From Tsuneonella flava (GTDB taxonomy: Bacteria; Pseudomonadota; Alphaproteobacteria; Sphingomonadales; Sphingomonadaceae), in NCBI RefSeq assembly GCF_002870965.1, contig NZ_PHSO01000004.1:1-64000 (forward strand): 64,000 nt of DNA. Direction: 5' to 3'. The stretch's first letter is position 1; every line of letters starts with the position of its first letter. This document shows positions 18,587 through 28,673 of this stretch, in pieces. The notes under the pieces are model-generated. The model had not been told where the DNA came from, searched no databases, and was given only the letters and a program-made list of their open reading frames with translations. Made by a program: the position numbers and the translations under genes.

Positions 18587-19249
18587 TTACTCCTTGTCTG
18601 CATCCTCGTCCGAACCCTGTTCGGTGGCTGCGACGCCATCGGCAGGTACTTCGTCGCCGCTTTCGCTCTCGCTCTTCTTCAGAGCAGACGGAGCGACCAG
18701 CGTGGCGATGGTGAAATCGCGATCGGTAATCGCGCTTTCCGCACCGACAGGAAGCTTCACTTCGCTGATGTGGATCGAATCGCCAACGTCCTTGCCGGTG
18801 ACATCGATTTCGATTTCGCCGGGGATCTTGTCCGCTTCGCAGACGAGGTCCAGTTCGTGGCGGACAACGTTGAGCACGCCGCCCTTCTTGAGGCCGGGGC
18901 TGGCTTCTTCGTTGGTGAACACCACCGGAACCTGCACATCGACCTTCGCGCCCTTGGCAAGGCGCAGGAAGTCGGCGTGGACCGGACGGTCGGTGACCGG
19001 GTGGAATGCGACGTCCTTGGGAAGAGTACGCAGCTTTTCGCCACCGACTTCGATCATCACGATCGAGTTCATGAAGTGGCCGGTGTCGAGCTGACGGATC
19101 AGTTCCTTGGCTTCGACGTGGATCGTTACAGGTTCTTCCTTGCCGCCATAGATCACGGCGGGGACACGGCCTTCGCGACGCAGTGCCCGGGAGGCTCCCT
19201 TGCCAGCCCGGTCGCGCGTCTCGGCCGGCAGGGTCAGAGCGTCGCTCAT
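18587..19249 (-). CDS. rplY: 50S ribosomal protein L25/CTC form
   Basis: A protein of 220 residues, the long CTC form of bL25. The N-terminal L25 domain (about 1-95) begins '[31 protein letters not shown]', the 5S rRNA-binding part. A C-terminal beta domain follows, then an acidic tail ending '[11 protein letters not shown]'. A good AAAGG ribosome binding site precedes the ATG at 19249. Upstream is a gap of 146 nt that should carry its promoter. Confidence 0.96.
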   Translation of the reverse strand: MSDALTLPAETRDRAGKGASRALRREGRVPAVIYGGKEEPVTIHVEAKELIRQLDTGHFMNSIVMIEVGGEKLRTLPKDVAFHPVTDRPVHADFLRLAKGAKVDVQVPVVFTNEEASPGLKKGGVLNVVRHELDLVCEADKIPGEIEIDVTGKDVGDSIHISEVKLPVGAESAITDRDFTIATLVAPSALKKSESESGDEVPADGVAATEQGSDEDADKE

Positions 19250-19395
19250 CGGTAGTGCCTTTCGAAATGCGTTAGAATGTTTCGGTCCGCCACGCCTCCA
19301 GGGATGACCATGACGCCGAAGCGCGCGCCATTAAGCGGAAGAGCGGGAAAAGGCAAGGGTGCACGACATGCGCGCCCACCTTCGCCCCGTGGGTT

Positions 19396-20283
19396 TCACT
19401 TTACCCGCGTCACTTTGTATCCCTTGGCCCGTAGCAGTTCGGGCAAGCCCGCAGGCGGCGCAAGGTGCGCGGCGCCAACTGCTACCAATGGCATTTTGCC
19501 CGTATCCAGCCTTTCAGCGATTACGGTGGCCCAGCGTTCGTTGCGGTCGGTCAGCAGAGCTTTCCGTAATTCAGGATCGGCTAGCATGCCTTCGTCGCCT
19601 TCTTTGGAAATCGCCTCCATGTCTCCGGCGAGCCATAGTTTGGCAAGGCGGGCGGTATCGCTGGTGGTCATGGTATCTTCTTCCAGAACCGCACCGAGAA
19701 GATCCTGCTGGTCCTTCTCCGGCAGTTTGTCGAAGATAGAGAACTGGCCTTCCACGCCCTCCAGTTCCTCAACCGGGCGGGCATGGAAATCGCGGATCAG
19801 CGCCTTATCCACTCCGTTCTCGCCGCTCGAATTATCGGCAAGTTGTGCCAGCATGATTGCCGCGCCCCAGGTTTCGATCGCTTTGAAATCCGCTTCGCGA
19901 TAGCCGCCTTTCTTCAACAGTTCCGCCAGTTTGCTGCGTAGCCGGGGCGGAACCCGTTCGCTCAGCGGTGGCAGGCCATCGGTATGCGACATGCGGGTGA
20001 ATGTGGCCGCCAGCTTGCTCTGATCGTCGAGATCCCTGACCTCCACCACCAGTTCGCCTGCATCGACGATGGCTTTGTCGATTGCGGGCGTGCGCCACTG
20101 GGTGCCGTCGGGAAGTGCGTGGATCGTCCCGAACAGCCAGCCCAAAGTCCTGCCGCTGTCGTCCGAAACCGACCACAGGGCAGGGGAAGGAGCGGGGGCC
20201 GCAGGGGGCGACGCCTTTTCGCCGCACCCCGCGCTGGCCAGCAATGCAAATGTGGCCAGCGCCCCCAGAAACCAACGTATCAT
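19396..20283 (-). CDS. TraB/GumN family lipoprotein (second of two paralogs)
   Basis: A protein of 295 residues. The N-terminus ends in the lipobox ASAGC, so the protein should be lipid-anchored, and is followed by a Pro/Ala linker. The TraB/GumN (Tiki-like) domain shows 'WLFGTIHALPDG', 'LVVEVRD' and 'PLVAVGAAHLAP', the conserved GTxH and AVGxxH parts of this putative metalloprotease family. The first Met overlaps the stop of the neighbouring paralog (20280-20283), so the two are translated as a unit. Substrate unknown. Confidence 0.87.
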   Translation of the reverse strand: MIRWFLGALATFALLASAGCGEKASPPAAPAPSPALWSVSDDSGRTLGWLFGTIHALPDGTQWRTPAIDKAIVDAGELVVEVRDLDDQSKLAATFTRMSHTDGLPPLSERVPPRLRSKLAELLKKGGYREADFKAIETWGAAIMLAQLADNSSGENGVDKALIRDFHARPVEELEGVEGQFSIFDKLPEKDQQDLLGAVLEEDTMTTSDTARLAKLWLAGDMEAISKEGDEGMLADPELRKALLTDRNERWATVIAERLDTGKMPLVAVGAAHLAPPAGLPELLRAKGYKVTRVK

Positions 20284-21224
20284 TGTACTCTATCTACCTT
20301 GATGCCCATCTTCGTCAGGTCTTCCTGAACACTGTTTTGCCCGGCCAGATGGCCCGCGCCAACCGCGACAAACACTGTGCCGGGGGTGTCGAGCCGCTTC
20401 TGAAGCCACTGCGCCCAGTTACGGTTGCGCTGGTAAAGAAGGCGTTCAAGCAGAGCGGGTTCGTCGATGCTTTCATTCATCAGTTTGGCCAGCCCGTCTG
20501 CATCGCCTGCCAGCCAGTCGGCAATCATCGCCTCAAGCTGTTCGGCAACTTTGTCCTGCCCGTCGATGGTTTTCATCATCATGTCGATTTGCGATTCTTG
20601 CGAGAGGCTGTCGAACAGCGAAAGCTGATACTCGGCCGTCTCCAGCGCCTCGCGCTTCACTTCGGGGCGGGTATTGGCTTCGAGCGATTTCTCGACTCCG
20701 TTGGCAACATCGATCCCTTGCTGAGCGAGCGGTATCATCGTGAGCAGCAGCGAAGCGTACCACGGTTTGAACCGGTCGAAGGCATTGGTGGGCAGGCCGA
20801 GCCCGGTCATCGCTGCATCGTATTTTGCACGCTGATCCTCGTTCAGCAGGCCGCGCAAGGTCTGATCGGCAGGCAGCATCCCTTTCGCCGCGACGAGTTT
20901 CTGCATCTCTGCGGTGTTGCTGTCGCTGACGATCACTTCGGTTACGAGTGTATCCGCCGTCTCGAGAGCGGCGCCGATCTGGCCGGTTTGCCAGTCGATA
21001 TCGTCGGGCAGGGCATGGACCGTGCCGAACAGATAAATCGTGGTGTCATCGTCGGCGATCTTCCACAGCGCCGGGCCAGCAGGCGTCTCCGACGGGGTGG
21101 CGGTGGTGACCGGCGCGGGCGCGCTGGTGACCTGCTCCGCCTGTGCGGTGGCACAGCCGGCGGTCGAGAACAGCACCGCGAATGATGCCAGCGTAGAAGT
21201 CGATTTTTTCAGCAGATTTCGCAC
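20280..21224 (-). CDS. TraB/GumN family lipoprotein (first of two paralogs)
   Basis: A protein of 314 residues with a signal peptide and lipobox STAGC near residue 23, an Ala/Pro/Thr linker, and the same TraB/GumN domain: 'YLFGTVHALPDDIDWQ', 'LVTEVIV' and 'VFVAVGAGHLAGQ'. It resembles the downstream paralog along the whole length but is clearly diverged, so the tandem copy is old. Some family members in Xanthomonas (GumN) lie in polysaccharide loci. This pair is not in one here. Confidence 0.87.
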   Translation of the reverse strand: MRNLLKKSTSTLASFAVLFSTAGCATAQAEQVTSAPAPVTTATPSETPAGPALWKIADDDTTIYLFGTVHALPDDIDWQTGQIGAALETADTLVTEVIVSDSNTAEMQKLVAAKGMLPADQTLRGLLNEDQRAKYDAAMTGLGLPTNAFDRFKPWYASLLLTMIPLAQQGIDVANGVEKSLEANTRPEVKREALETAEYQLSLFDSLSQESQIDMMMKTIDGQDKVAEQLEAMIADWLAGDADGLAKLMNESIDEPALLERLLYQRNRNWAQWLQKRLDTPGTVFVAVGAGHLAGQNSVQEDLTKMGIKVDRVQ

Positions 21225-21270
21225 GTAGTCGATCCTTGTCGTAAAACGAATGTGTGGTGATGGGTGGCGT

Positions 21271-21699
21271 TCAATTCCAGCGCAATTTGCGCCAGCCGTA
21301 TGTCAGCACGAGAGCGAGCATCGATATTCCGAGCACAGCGATGTCATCGGGCGGCGGGGTCAGTCCGGCGCGGTTGAACAGCAGCCAGCATATTTCGAGC
21401 GCGAAATAGACGTAAAACCCGACCGTGGTGGCCCACAGGTTGTCAAGCAGGTCGAGTTCGTCGATCCGCCGGAAATAGTCGTAGCTGAACCATGCGAAAG
21501 CGATCAGCGTTACAGCCGTCAGCGGGTACAGTATCCAGGCCGGAACCACCCCTTTGACTGCGAGTATGGCCAGCACACCGCCGCCCACTCCCGCCACAAA
21601 AGCGATCCCCATCGCCCAGCCGATATATTTCCAATAGGCCCGGCGCCGGTTCTTCAGGCGTTCTTCGCCTGACAGGCCTGCGCTATTCATGTCCGTCAT
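21271..21699 (-). CDS. Four-helix membrane protein coupled to an HTH regulator
   Basis: A protein of 142 residues. After a charged N-terminus it has four predicted membrane helices at about 28-48, 55-73, 88-107 and 117-135. The charged segment 'YDYFRRIDELDLLDNLWA' separates helices two and three. The start overlaps the 3' end of the HTH gene by 17 nt, so both are made from one message. Small XRE regulators are often paired with membrane proteins of this kind, and the function is unknown. Confidence 0.8.
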   Translation of the reverse strand: MTDMNSAGLSGEERLKNRRRAYWKYIGWAMGIAFVAGVGGGVLAILAVKGVVPAWILYPLTAVTLIAFAWFSYDYFRRIDELDLLDNLWATTVGFYVYFALEICWLLFNRAGLTPPPDDIAVLGISMLALVLTYGWRKLRWN

Positions 21700-21880
21700 C
21701 GAATATCTCCTCGATGGTCATTTCAAACAGGCGGGCGATGCGAAACGCGAGCGGCAGCGACGGATCGTGCTTGCCGGTCTCGATCGCATTGATCGCCTGC
21801 CGCGACACGTCGAGCTGCCCGGCCAGCTCAGCCTGGCTCCAGTTCCGCTCGGCGCGTAGTACTTTGAGGCGGTTGTTCAT
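21683..21880 (-). CDS. Small XRE-type helix-turn-helix regulator
   Basis: A protein of 65 residues that is almost entirely an XRE HTH domain: 'LKVLRAERNWSQAELAGQLDVSRQAINAIETGKHDPSLPLAFRIARLFEMTIEEIF'. The short form without a C-terminal domain is common for self-regulating repressors. The upstream gap to glyQ carries an inverted repeat and further CCTGAC copies that could be its operator. The downstream membrane protein overlaps it by 17 nt. Confidence 0.9.
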   Translation of the reverse strand: MNNRLKVLRAERNWSQAELAGQLDVSRQAINAIETGKHDPSLPLAFRIARLFEMTIEEIFDDGHE

Positions 21881-21916
21881 CGCACCTCCAATTTCAATCC
21901 AAATACCCGACTCGGT

Positions 21917-21993
21917 GTCAGGTATGCCTGACTAAATGTCGCACTATGCTGACTATGTCAACACTACCTGACATTTTGTGCGGTTTTCCTGAC
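21917..21993. promoter_or_regulatory. CCTGAC repeat cluster, possible operator of the XRE regulator
   Basis: GTCAGGTATGCCTGAC at 21917-21932 is a perfect 6-bp dyad with a 4-nt centre. CCTGAC recurs at 21967-21972 and 21988-21993. The cluster lies upstream of the small HTH gene and before glyQ. Sequence and position suggest an operator, and function is inferred. Confidence 0.5.
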
Positions 21994-22057
21994 TTTTAAT
22001 GCTTGCACGCACCTCGGACATTGACCACTCCAAGGCCATACGCCAAAGGCCGCGCCT

Positions 22058-22969
22058 ATGACTGCCGTGGCTCAACGCGACCCGAAGAACAGCTTTCAGG
22101 ATATGATCCTGGCTCTCCACGATTTCTGGAGTGCGAATGGCTGTCTGATCCTTCAGCCTTACGATATGCGGATGGGGGCGGGTACGTTTCATACTGCCAC
22201 TACGCTGCGCGCGCTGGGGCCGGAGCCGTGGAATGCGGCCTTCGTTCAGCCGTGCCGCCGCCCGACCGACGGGCGCTATGGCGAGAACCCCAACCGGTTG
22301 CAGCATTACTATCAGTATCAGGTGATCCTGAAACCGAGCCCGGAAAACATCCAGCAGCTCTATCTCGACAGTCTGGGCGTGATCGGGATCGATGCGCTCA
22401 AGCACGATATCCGTTTCGTGGAAGATGACTGGGAAAGCCCTACGCTTGGCGCGTGGGGACTGGGCTGGGAAGTCTGGTGCGATGGAATGGAAGTGACGCA
22501 GTTCACTTATTTCCAGCAGATGGGCGGCTTCGACTGTAAACCGGTGGCCGGCGAGCTGACTTACGGGCTGGAACGGCTCGCGATGTACATTCAGGGCGTT
22601 GATAATGTGTACGATCTGAACTTCGACGGGCGCGGCGTTTCGTATGGCGACGTGTTCCTCGAAAACGAGAAGCAGATGTCGAAGTGGAACTTCGAAGTCG
22701 CTGACACCGATGCCCTGTTCGATCTGTTCAACAAGGCGGAGGCGGAATGCCGCAACTGCCTGAACAACAACGTCCCCATCGCGGCATACGAACAGGCGAT
22801 CGAGGCGAGCCATGTGTTCAATCTGTTGCAGGCGCGCGGGGTGATCTCGGTGCAGGAACGCGCGAGTTACATGGGGCGGGTGCGCGATCTGGCGCGTTCG
22901 AGCTGTGAGAAATATGCCGAGCATATGGCCCCGAAATGGCAAGCGAAATTCCCGGAGTGGTCGCTATGA
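22058..22969 (+). CDS. glyQ: Glycine-tRNA ligase, alpha subunit
   Basis: A protein of 303 residues, the usual GlyQ length. Class II features are '[42 protein letters not shown]', '[32 protein letters not shown]' in variant form, and '[22 protein letters not shown]'. The alpha subunit forms the aminoacyl-adenylate and works in an alpha2beta2 complex with GlyS. The stop overlaps the glyS start codon (ATGA at 22966-22969). Confidence 0.98.
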   Translation: MTAVAQRDPKNSFQDMILALHDFWSANGCLILQPYDMRMGAGTFHTATTLRALGPEPWNAAFVQPCRRPTDGRYGENPNRLQHYYQYQVILKPSPENIQQLYLDSLGVIGIDALKHDIRFVEDDWESPTLGAWGLGWEVWCDGMEVTQFTYFQQMGGFDCKPVAGELTYGLERLAMYIQGVDNVYDLNFDGRGVSYGDVFLENEKQMSKWNFEVADTDALFDLFNKAEAECRNCLNNNVPIAAYEQAIEASHVFNLLQARGVISVQERASYMGRVRDLARSSCEKYAEHMAPKWQAKFPEWSL

Positions 22970-25140
22970 GTGATTTCCTCCTCGAACTGCGTAGCGAAGA
23001 AATCCCCGCACGGATGCAGGCCGGTGCGCGCGCCGATCTGGAGCGGTTGTTCCGCGCCGAAATGGCAGCGGCGGGTGTCTCTCCCGGCGCGATCAGGGTG
23101 TGGTCCACCCCGCGCCGCCTCGCGCTGATTGCGTGCGATCTGCCGCTGGCGACCGAAGCGGTCAGCGAAGAAGCCAAGGGGCCGCCCGAAGGCGCGCCGG
23201 ATCAGGCCATCGACGGGTTCTGTCGCAAGAATGGCGTCACCCGCGATCAGCTGGAGTTGCGCGATGTGAAGGGGCGCAACACCTACTTCGCTGTGATCGA
23301 GAAGCCGGGCCGCGCGGTGGCAGACGTGCTGGCAGAGGCGATCCCCGCTATCGTCCGCGCATTCCCCTGGCCCAAATCGATGCGCTGGGGCGCGGCTTCG
23401 CTGTCCACCGAAAGCTTGCGCTGGGTGCGCCCGCTGTCGGGCGTGGTCGCATTGCTCGATAGCGATGTGGTCGAATGCGAAGTGGGCGGGGTCGCCAGCG
23501 GACGTTTGACCCGTGGGCATCGGTTCCATTCGAGCGGCGATATCGTCATCGCTGGCGTGGCCGACTACGCCGCGACATTGCGCGAAGCCCATGTGATCGT
23601 CGATCACGAAGAACGCCAGAACCTGATCCGCGAACAGGCGGCGAAGGTGGCGTCCGATGCCGGTCTGACGCTGGTGGCCGATGAAGGGCTGGTGATCGAA
23701 AACGCCGGGCTGACTGAGTGGCCGCAGCCTTTGCTTGGCCGGTTCGACGAGGCGTTCCTCGACGTGCCGCCCGAAGTGATCCAGCTCTCGGCGCGGACCA
23801 ATCAGAAGTATTTCGTGTGCGAAGACAGCGCCGGCAAACTCGCCAACGCTTTCGTCTGCACCGCCAATATCGCCAGCAGTGATGGCGGTGCGGCGATTGT
23901 CGATGGCAACCGCAAAGTGCTCGCCGCACGGCTCAGCGATGCGCGGTTCTTCTGGGAGCAGGACCGGAAGACTTCGCTGGAAGACCACGCAAAGAAGCTG
24001 GAGCGGATTACTTTCCACGAGAAGCTGGGCACCGTGGCCGACAAGGTCGAACGGGTCGCCAAATTGGCCCGGTGGCTGGCGACCGAGGGCATTGTGAAAG
24101 CGGAGGAAAGTACTCCGCAGGCGAAGGTGCAGCTCGGTAACTGGGCGTTTGATGCGGCGATGCAATGCAAGGCTGATCTCGTGACAGAGATGGTCGGCGA
24201 GTTCCCCGAGCTTCAGGGCCTGATGGGCGGCTACTACGCCCGTGCCGAAGGTCTGCCCGATGCCGTGGCCGACGCGATCCGCGATCACTACAAGCCTGTG
24301 GGGCAGGGCGACGACGTGCCGACTGCGCCGGTGACGGTGGCGGTGAGCCTGGCGGATAAGTTGGATACTCTAGTCGGTTTCTTTCAAATCGACGAAAAGC
24401 CAACAGGCTCAAAGGATCCGTTTGCCTTGCGTAGAGCGGCACTGGGGATCCTGCGCCTGATTTTGGATAATCGGCTCCGGGTGTCTATGTTCGATCTCAT
24501 TGCCAATGCTGCCCATTCCGGGAAGTCGGATGATAAGGGGCAGGATATTGCATCGTTCCTCATCGAACGATTGAAGGTCCAGCAGCGCGATGCGAATATC
24601 CGCCATGACATGATCGATGCTGTCATTACGGTGGAGCAGCGTGGCGACACGGTTCGCATGGTTAACCGAACGGCTGCGCTCCAGTCCTTCATGGAAACCG
24701 AAGACGGCACCAACCTGCTCGCCGGATACAAACGCGCGGCGAACATTCTTCGCAAGGAAGGGTGGGAAGATACCGCCGAGCGCGTCGCTCGCACCGGCGA
24801 TGAAGACCCGATGGAAAATGTCGACGATCCGCAGATGCGCGCGATCTACGCCCAGCGGGGGGCGAGCGGGGGGCTTTCCTACACGCCCGAAGCGGCGGAA
24901 AAGGCGCTGATCGACGCGCTCGACGCTGCCGAGCCGCAGGCCGCCACTGCGATCGAAGCGGAAGACTTCGCCGCGGCGATGGCGGCACTGGCCAGCTTGC
25001 GCGCGCCGATCGACCGCTTTTTCGAAGAAGTCACCGTTAATGCCGATGAAGAAATCAAACGCACGACACGCCTCGGTCTGCTTGCACGGTTCCGTGCTGC
25101 GGTGCACAACGTTGCTGACTTCTCGCGTATCGAGGGGTAA
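22966..25140 (+). CDS. glyS: Glycine-tRNA ligase, beta subunit
   Basis: A protein of 724 residues. It opens '[21 protein letters not shown]', the standard GlyS N-terminus, and contains '[14 protein letters not shown]', the HD-type segment near 24020, and the C-terminal tRNA-binding part with '[19 protein letters not shown]'. ATG 22966 is used, as the upstream in-frame ATG at 22936 lies within glyQ. The segment around 24360-24720 has lower GC and different synonymous codons than the rest, but no frameshift. Confidence 0.97.
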   Translation: MSDFLLELRSEEIPARMQAGARADLERLFRAEMAAAGVSPGAIRVWSTPRRLALIACDLPLATEAVSEEAKGPPEGAPDQAIDGFCRKNGVTRDQLELRDVKGRNTYFAVIEKPGRAVADVLAEAIPAIVRAFPWPKSMRWGAASLSTESLRWVRPLSGVVALLDSDVVECEVGGVASGRLTRGHRFHSSGDIVIAGVADYAATLREAHVIVDHEERQNLIREQAAKVASDAGLTLVADEGLVIENAGLTEWPQPLLGRFDEAFLDVPPEVIQLSARTNQKYFVCEDSAGKLANAFVCTANIASSDGGAAIVDGNRKVLAARLSDARFFWEQDRKTSLEDHAKKLERITFHEKLGTVADKVERVAKLARWLATEGIVKAEESTPQAKVQLGNWAFDAAMQCKADLVTEMVGEFPELQGLMGGYYARAEGLPDAVADAIRDHYKPVGQGDDVPTAPVTVAVSLADKLDTLVGFFQIDEKPTGSKDPFALRRAALGILRLILDNRLRVSMFDLIANAAHSGKSDDKGQDIASFLIERLKVQQRDANIRHDMIDAVITVEQRGDTVRMVNRTAALQSFMETEDGTNLLAGYKRAANILRKEGWEDTAERVARTGDEDPMENVDDPQMRAIYAQRGASGGLSYTPEAAEKALIDALDAAEPQAATAIEAEDFAAAMAALASLRAPIDRFFEEVTVNADEEIKRTTRLGLLARFRAAVHNVADFSRIEG

Positions 25141-25200
25141 CTTTCTTCCTATTGGACTGTGTAACATGCGGTCCATGTCTTCAGATAAGCAGGGATGAAC

Positions 25201-27873
25201 ATGAACAATTCGGTCTATACCTTCGGCGGCAATGCGCCGCATTCCGATCCTCGGCAGAAGGATAAGACCATTACCGGCGGCAAGGGCGCGAACCTTGCCG
25301 AAATGGCCAGCATCGGCTTGCCGGTACCTCCCGGCTTCACGATAACCACTGAAGAATGCGTGCGCTATCTGCGCGATGGTGGCGACTTCTCCGATGCCTT
25401 GCGCGCCGATGTGGCCACGGCGCTGACCCATATCGAAGGTGCCGTTGGCAAGCGGTTTGGCGATGCGGCCGATCCGCTGCTGGTGTCGGTCCGATCCGGT
25501 GCACGGGTGTCGATGCCGGGCATGATGGATACCGTGCTCAACCTCGGCCTCAACGATGAAACCGTTCAGGGGCTGGCGGCGACCAGCGAAGACGCGCGCT
25601 TCGCGTGGGACAGCTATCGCCGGTTCATCCAGATGTACTCGGACGTCGTGCTCGGCCTCGATCATGGCTTGTTCGAAGAGGCGTTGGAAATCGCCAAGGA
25701 AGACAAGGGCTATTTCGCCGATACCGAAATGGAATCGGAAGACTGGCAGGCGCTGGTCGATGAATACAAGGGCATCGTGGCGCAGGAACAGGGCACCCCG
25801 TTCCCGCAGGATGTGAACGAACAGCTCTGGGGTGCGATCCGCGCTGTATTCGATAGCTGGGACAGCGATCGGGCCAAGGTCTATCGCCGCCTGAACGACA
25901 TTCCCGGCGACTGGGGCACTGCGGTCAACGTGCAGGCGATGGTGTTCGGCAATATGGGCGATACCAGCGCGACCGGCGTTGCCTTCACTCGCGACCCCGC
26001 GACAGGCGAGCGCGCGTATTATGGCGAATGGCTGGTCAACGCGCAGGGTGAAGATGTGGTGGCGGGCATCCGCACCCCGCAATACCTGACCAAAGCCGCG
26101 CGCGAAGCCGCCGGGGCCAGGCCGCTGAGCATGGAAGAGGCGATGCCCGATGCTTACGGGCAACTGGCCAAAGTGTTCGACCTGCTCGAAAACCACTACC
26201 GCGACATGCAGGATATCGAGTTCACTGTTGAACGCGGCAAGCTGTGGATGCTGCAAACCCGCAGCGGCAAACGTACCGCGAAGGCTGCGCTGCGGATGGC
26301 GGTCGAAATGGCGGGCGAAGGGCTGATCGACGAAGAAACCGCAGTGCTGCGGGTCGATCCGATGGCGCTCGATCAGTTACTGCACCCCACGCTTGATCCC
26401 AACGCGGCGCGCGATGTGCTGACCACTGGCCTGCCCGCATCGCCGGGCGCGGCGAGTGGCAAGATCGTGCTCGATGCCGATACCGCCGAACAATGGGCGG
26501 GGCGGGGCGAGAAAGTGATCCTAGTGCGCGTGGAAACCTCGCCAGAGGATATCCACGGCATGCATGCGGCGCAGGGCATCCTGACCGCGCGTGGCGGCAT
26601 GACGTCACACGCGGCGGTGGTTGCGCGCGGTATGGGGCGCTGCTGCGTCTCCGGTGCGTCGGCGGTGTCGATCGATATGAAAGCGCGGACCTTGCGGATC
26701 GGCGGGCGCGAGCTGGCGGAAGGCGATACGCTGACGCTCGATGGCGGCAACGGTCAGGTCATGGCAGGCGAAGTCGCGACGATCGAACCCGAACTGGCGG
26801 GCGATTTCGGCACGATCATGGAATGGGCCGACCGACACCGCCGGATGAAAGTGCGGACCAACGCGGAAACTCCGGCCGATTGCAAGATGGCTGTGCAATT
26901 TGGCGCGGAAGGCATCGGCCTGTGCCGCACCGAACACATGTTCTTCGATGCCAACCGCATCAGTGCAGTGCGCCAGATGATCCTGGCCGAAGACGAAGCG
27001 GGGCGGCGCAAGGCGCTGGCCAAGCTGCTGCCCGAACAACGCGCCGATTTCCGGGCGATTTTCGAGGTGATGGCCGGGTTGCCCGTTACGATCCGCCTGC
27101 TCGATCCGCCGCTGCACGAGTTCCTGCCGACCGGCGATGCCGAGTTCGAAGAGCTGGCCGAAGTGACCGGCTACGGTGTCGATCACTTGCGGCGCCGGGC
27201 GGAGGAATTGCACGAATTCAACCCGATGCTGGGCCATCGCGGATGTCGTCTGGGGATCACTTATCCCGAAATCTACGAGATGCAGGCGCGGGCGATCTTC
27301 GAAGCGGCCTGCGAAGTGGCCGATGCCAGCGGAGAGGCACCGGTGCCCGAAGTGATGATCCCGCTTGTTAGCACGCGCCGCGAAGTGGAACTGATGAAGG
27401 CGCTGGTGGACAAGACCGCCGACGAAGTGTTCGCGGAAAAGGGGCGCACACTCGAATACCTTGTGGGCACGATGATCGAATTGCCGCGCGCCGCGCTGAT
27501 GGCCGGGGAAATTGCTGAGCAGGCGACGTTCTTCTCGTTTGGAACCAATGATCTGACGCAGACAACTCTGGGTGTTTCGAGGGATGATGCAGGGCGGTTC
27601 CTCAGCACCTATGTCGATAAGGGCATCTTCGCGCGCGATCCGTTCGTCAGTCTCGATGTCGATGGTGTGGGCCAGTTGGTCCAACTGGCGGCGGAGCGCG
27701 GCCGGGCAACCCGGCCCGACATCAAGTTGGGCATCTGCGGAGAACATGGCGGCGATCCGGCCAGTATTGCGTTCTGCGAAGAGGTCGGGCTCGATTACGT
27801 CAGCGCCTCGCCTTATCGTGTGCCGATTGCGCGACTGGCGGCGGCACAGGCCGCCTTGCGTGAAAAAAGCTAG
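25201..27873 (+). CDS. ppdK: Pyruvate, phosphate dikinase
   Basis: A protein of 890 residues that interconverts pyruvate + ATP + Pi and PEP + AMP + PPi. The ATP-grasp domain shows 'GGKGANLAEMASIGLPVPPGF'. The phosphohistidine domain has 'GGMTSHAAVVARGMGRCCVSG', with the catalytic His in TSHA. The C-terminal TIM barrel has 'GLCRTEHMFFD' and 'GICGEHGGDP'. ATG 25201 is preferred to 25195 because AGGG is then 6 nt upstream instead of adjacent. No PDRP-type regulator gene is in the window. The gene ends in a 4-bp convergent overlap with the methyltransferase. Confidence 0.97.
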   Translation: MNNSVYTFGGNAPHSDPRQKDKTITGGKGANLAEMASIGLPVPPGFTITTEECVRYLRDGGDFSDALRADVATALTHIEGAVGKRFGDAADPLLVSVRSGARVSMPGMMDTVLNLGLNDETVQGLAATSEDARFAWDSYRRFIQMYSDVVLGLDHGLFEEALEIAKEDKGYFADTEMESEDWQALVDEYKGIVAQEQGTPFPQDVNEQLWGAIRAVFDSWDSDRAKVYRRLNDIPGDWGTAVNVQAMVFGNMGDTSATGVAFTRDPATGERAYYGEWLVNAQGEDVVAGIRTPQYLTKAAREAAGARPLSMEEAMPDAYGQLAKVFDLLENHYRDMQDIEFTVERGKLWMLQTRSGKRTAKAALRMAVEMAGEGLIDEETAVLRVDPMALDQLLHPTLDPNAARDVLTTGLPASPGAASGKIVLDADTAEQWAGRGEKVILVRVETSPEDIHGMHAAQGILTARGGMTSHAAVVARGMGRCCVSGASAVSIDMKARTLRIGGRELAEGDTLTLDGGNGQVMAGEVATIEPELAGDFGTIMEWADRHRRMKVRTNAETPADCKMAVQFGAEGIGLCRTEHMFFDANRISAVRQMILAEDEAGRRKALAKLLPEQRADFRAIFEVMAGLPVTIRLLDPPLHEFLPTGDAEFEELAEVTGYGVDHLRRRAEELHEFNPMLGHRGCRLGITYPEIYEMQARAIFEAACEVADASGEAPVPEVMIPLVSTRREVELMKALVDKTADEVFAEKGRTLEYLVGTMIELPRAALMAGEIAEQATFFSFGTNDLTQTTLGVSRDDAGRFLSTYVDKGIFARDPFVSLDVDGVGQLVQLAAERGRATRPDIKLGICGEHGGDPASIAFCEEVGLDYVSASPYRVPIARLAAAQAALREKS

Positions 27874-28625
27874 GTCCGCCAGCCTGTCAGGGTGAGAACC
27901 TCGACAGTTTCGATGACTTTGCCGTCCTTGTCCGCGCCATCCAGAAACGCGGCGCGCGCACGATCCAGCCCGTCGCGCGTCAGCGGTGGGGCGGTGTCGG
28001 AGAGCGCGCTGTTGAGTGCTTGCGCCCGCATGTCGGCCACCAGCGCATCGAGCGATCCGTACCGCAGGCGCAGGGTCCAGCTATCGGACACCTGCTGTGA
28101 AAAGCCTGCCCGCTGCAACAGCGCGGCACCGGCCTGTGCATCGACCGCCGGGTGCAGCCGGGCCGCAGGCCGCTCTCCATCGGCAGCGAACAGCGCGGCG
28201 CGCAGGCGGGGGAAACTGCCAGCGCCGATCATGCTCGCCATAGCGATACCGCCGGGGTGCAGGGCATTGCGGAGGTGGATTAGCGCGCCGGGCAAGTCGT
28301 TGACGGTCGCCAGCGTACCAAGGCTGGCAATCAGATCGAAATCGCCGATCGGCCACGGCTGCTCGTGGTCGAGCGCCAGCGGATCGGTAACCACCACACG
28401 CGCGCCCTGCGCCTCCAGCGATGCGCCAAGGCGTTCTGCCCCGATGCCGACAGCGAGCGCGCGCCTGGGCTCCAGCCGCATAAAATCGATCCGGTCGAGT
28501 ATGTCCTCGATCAGCGATTGCGCCAGCCAGTCTGCTGCCTTGGGTGCCTGTTGCAAGGATCGCGCGCGGATCATGCGGGCTTCCCGGCGGGCCGGGCTGA
28601 ATATCGTCGGCGGGCCTTCAGTCAT
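27870..28625 (-). CDS. SAM-dependent methyltransferase (BioC/NDUFAF5-like)
   Basis: A protein of 251 residues with a Rossmann-fold methyltransferase core: 'RRALAVGIGAERLGASLEAQGARVVVTDPLA' is the SAM-binding loop, and 'FDLIASLGTLATVNDLPGALIHLRNALHPGGIAMASMIG' follows. The pattern resembles BioC/NDUFAF5-type methyltransferases, yet no biotin genes are nearby, so biotin synthesis is not implied. ATG 28625 is used. The longer frame to 29087 runs through the divergent ComF gene, whose start is 48 nt away. Confidence 0.82.
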   Translation of the reverse strand: MTEGPPTIFSPARREARMIRARSLQQAPKAADWLAQSLIEDILDRIDFMRLEPRRALAVGIGAERLGASLEAQGARVVVTDPLALDHEQPWPIGDFDLIASLGTLATVNDLPGALIHLRNALHPGGIAMASMIGAGSFPRLRAALFAADGERPAARLHPAVDAQAGAALLQRAGFSQQVSDSWTLRLRYGSLDALVADMRAQALNSALSDTAPPLTRDGLDRARAAFLDGADKDGKVIETVEVLTLTGWRT

Positions 28626-28673
28626 GCCAACGCCTTTGCGCGTACGGCAGCGGCGATACAAGGGCATTGCGCG

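Noticed and set aside
24409-26256. Long antisense frame of about 615 codons opposite glyS and ppdK
   Set aside because: The plus-strand genes are clear glyS and ppdK. A high-GC codon bias makes long antisense frames common. There is no ribosome binding site and no family pattern.
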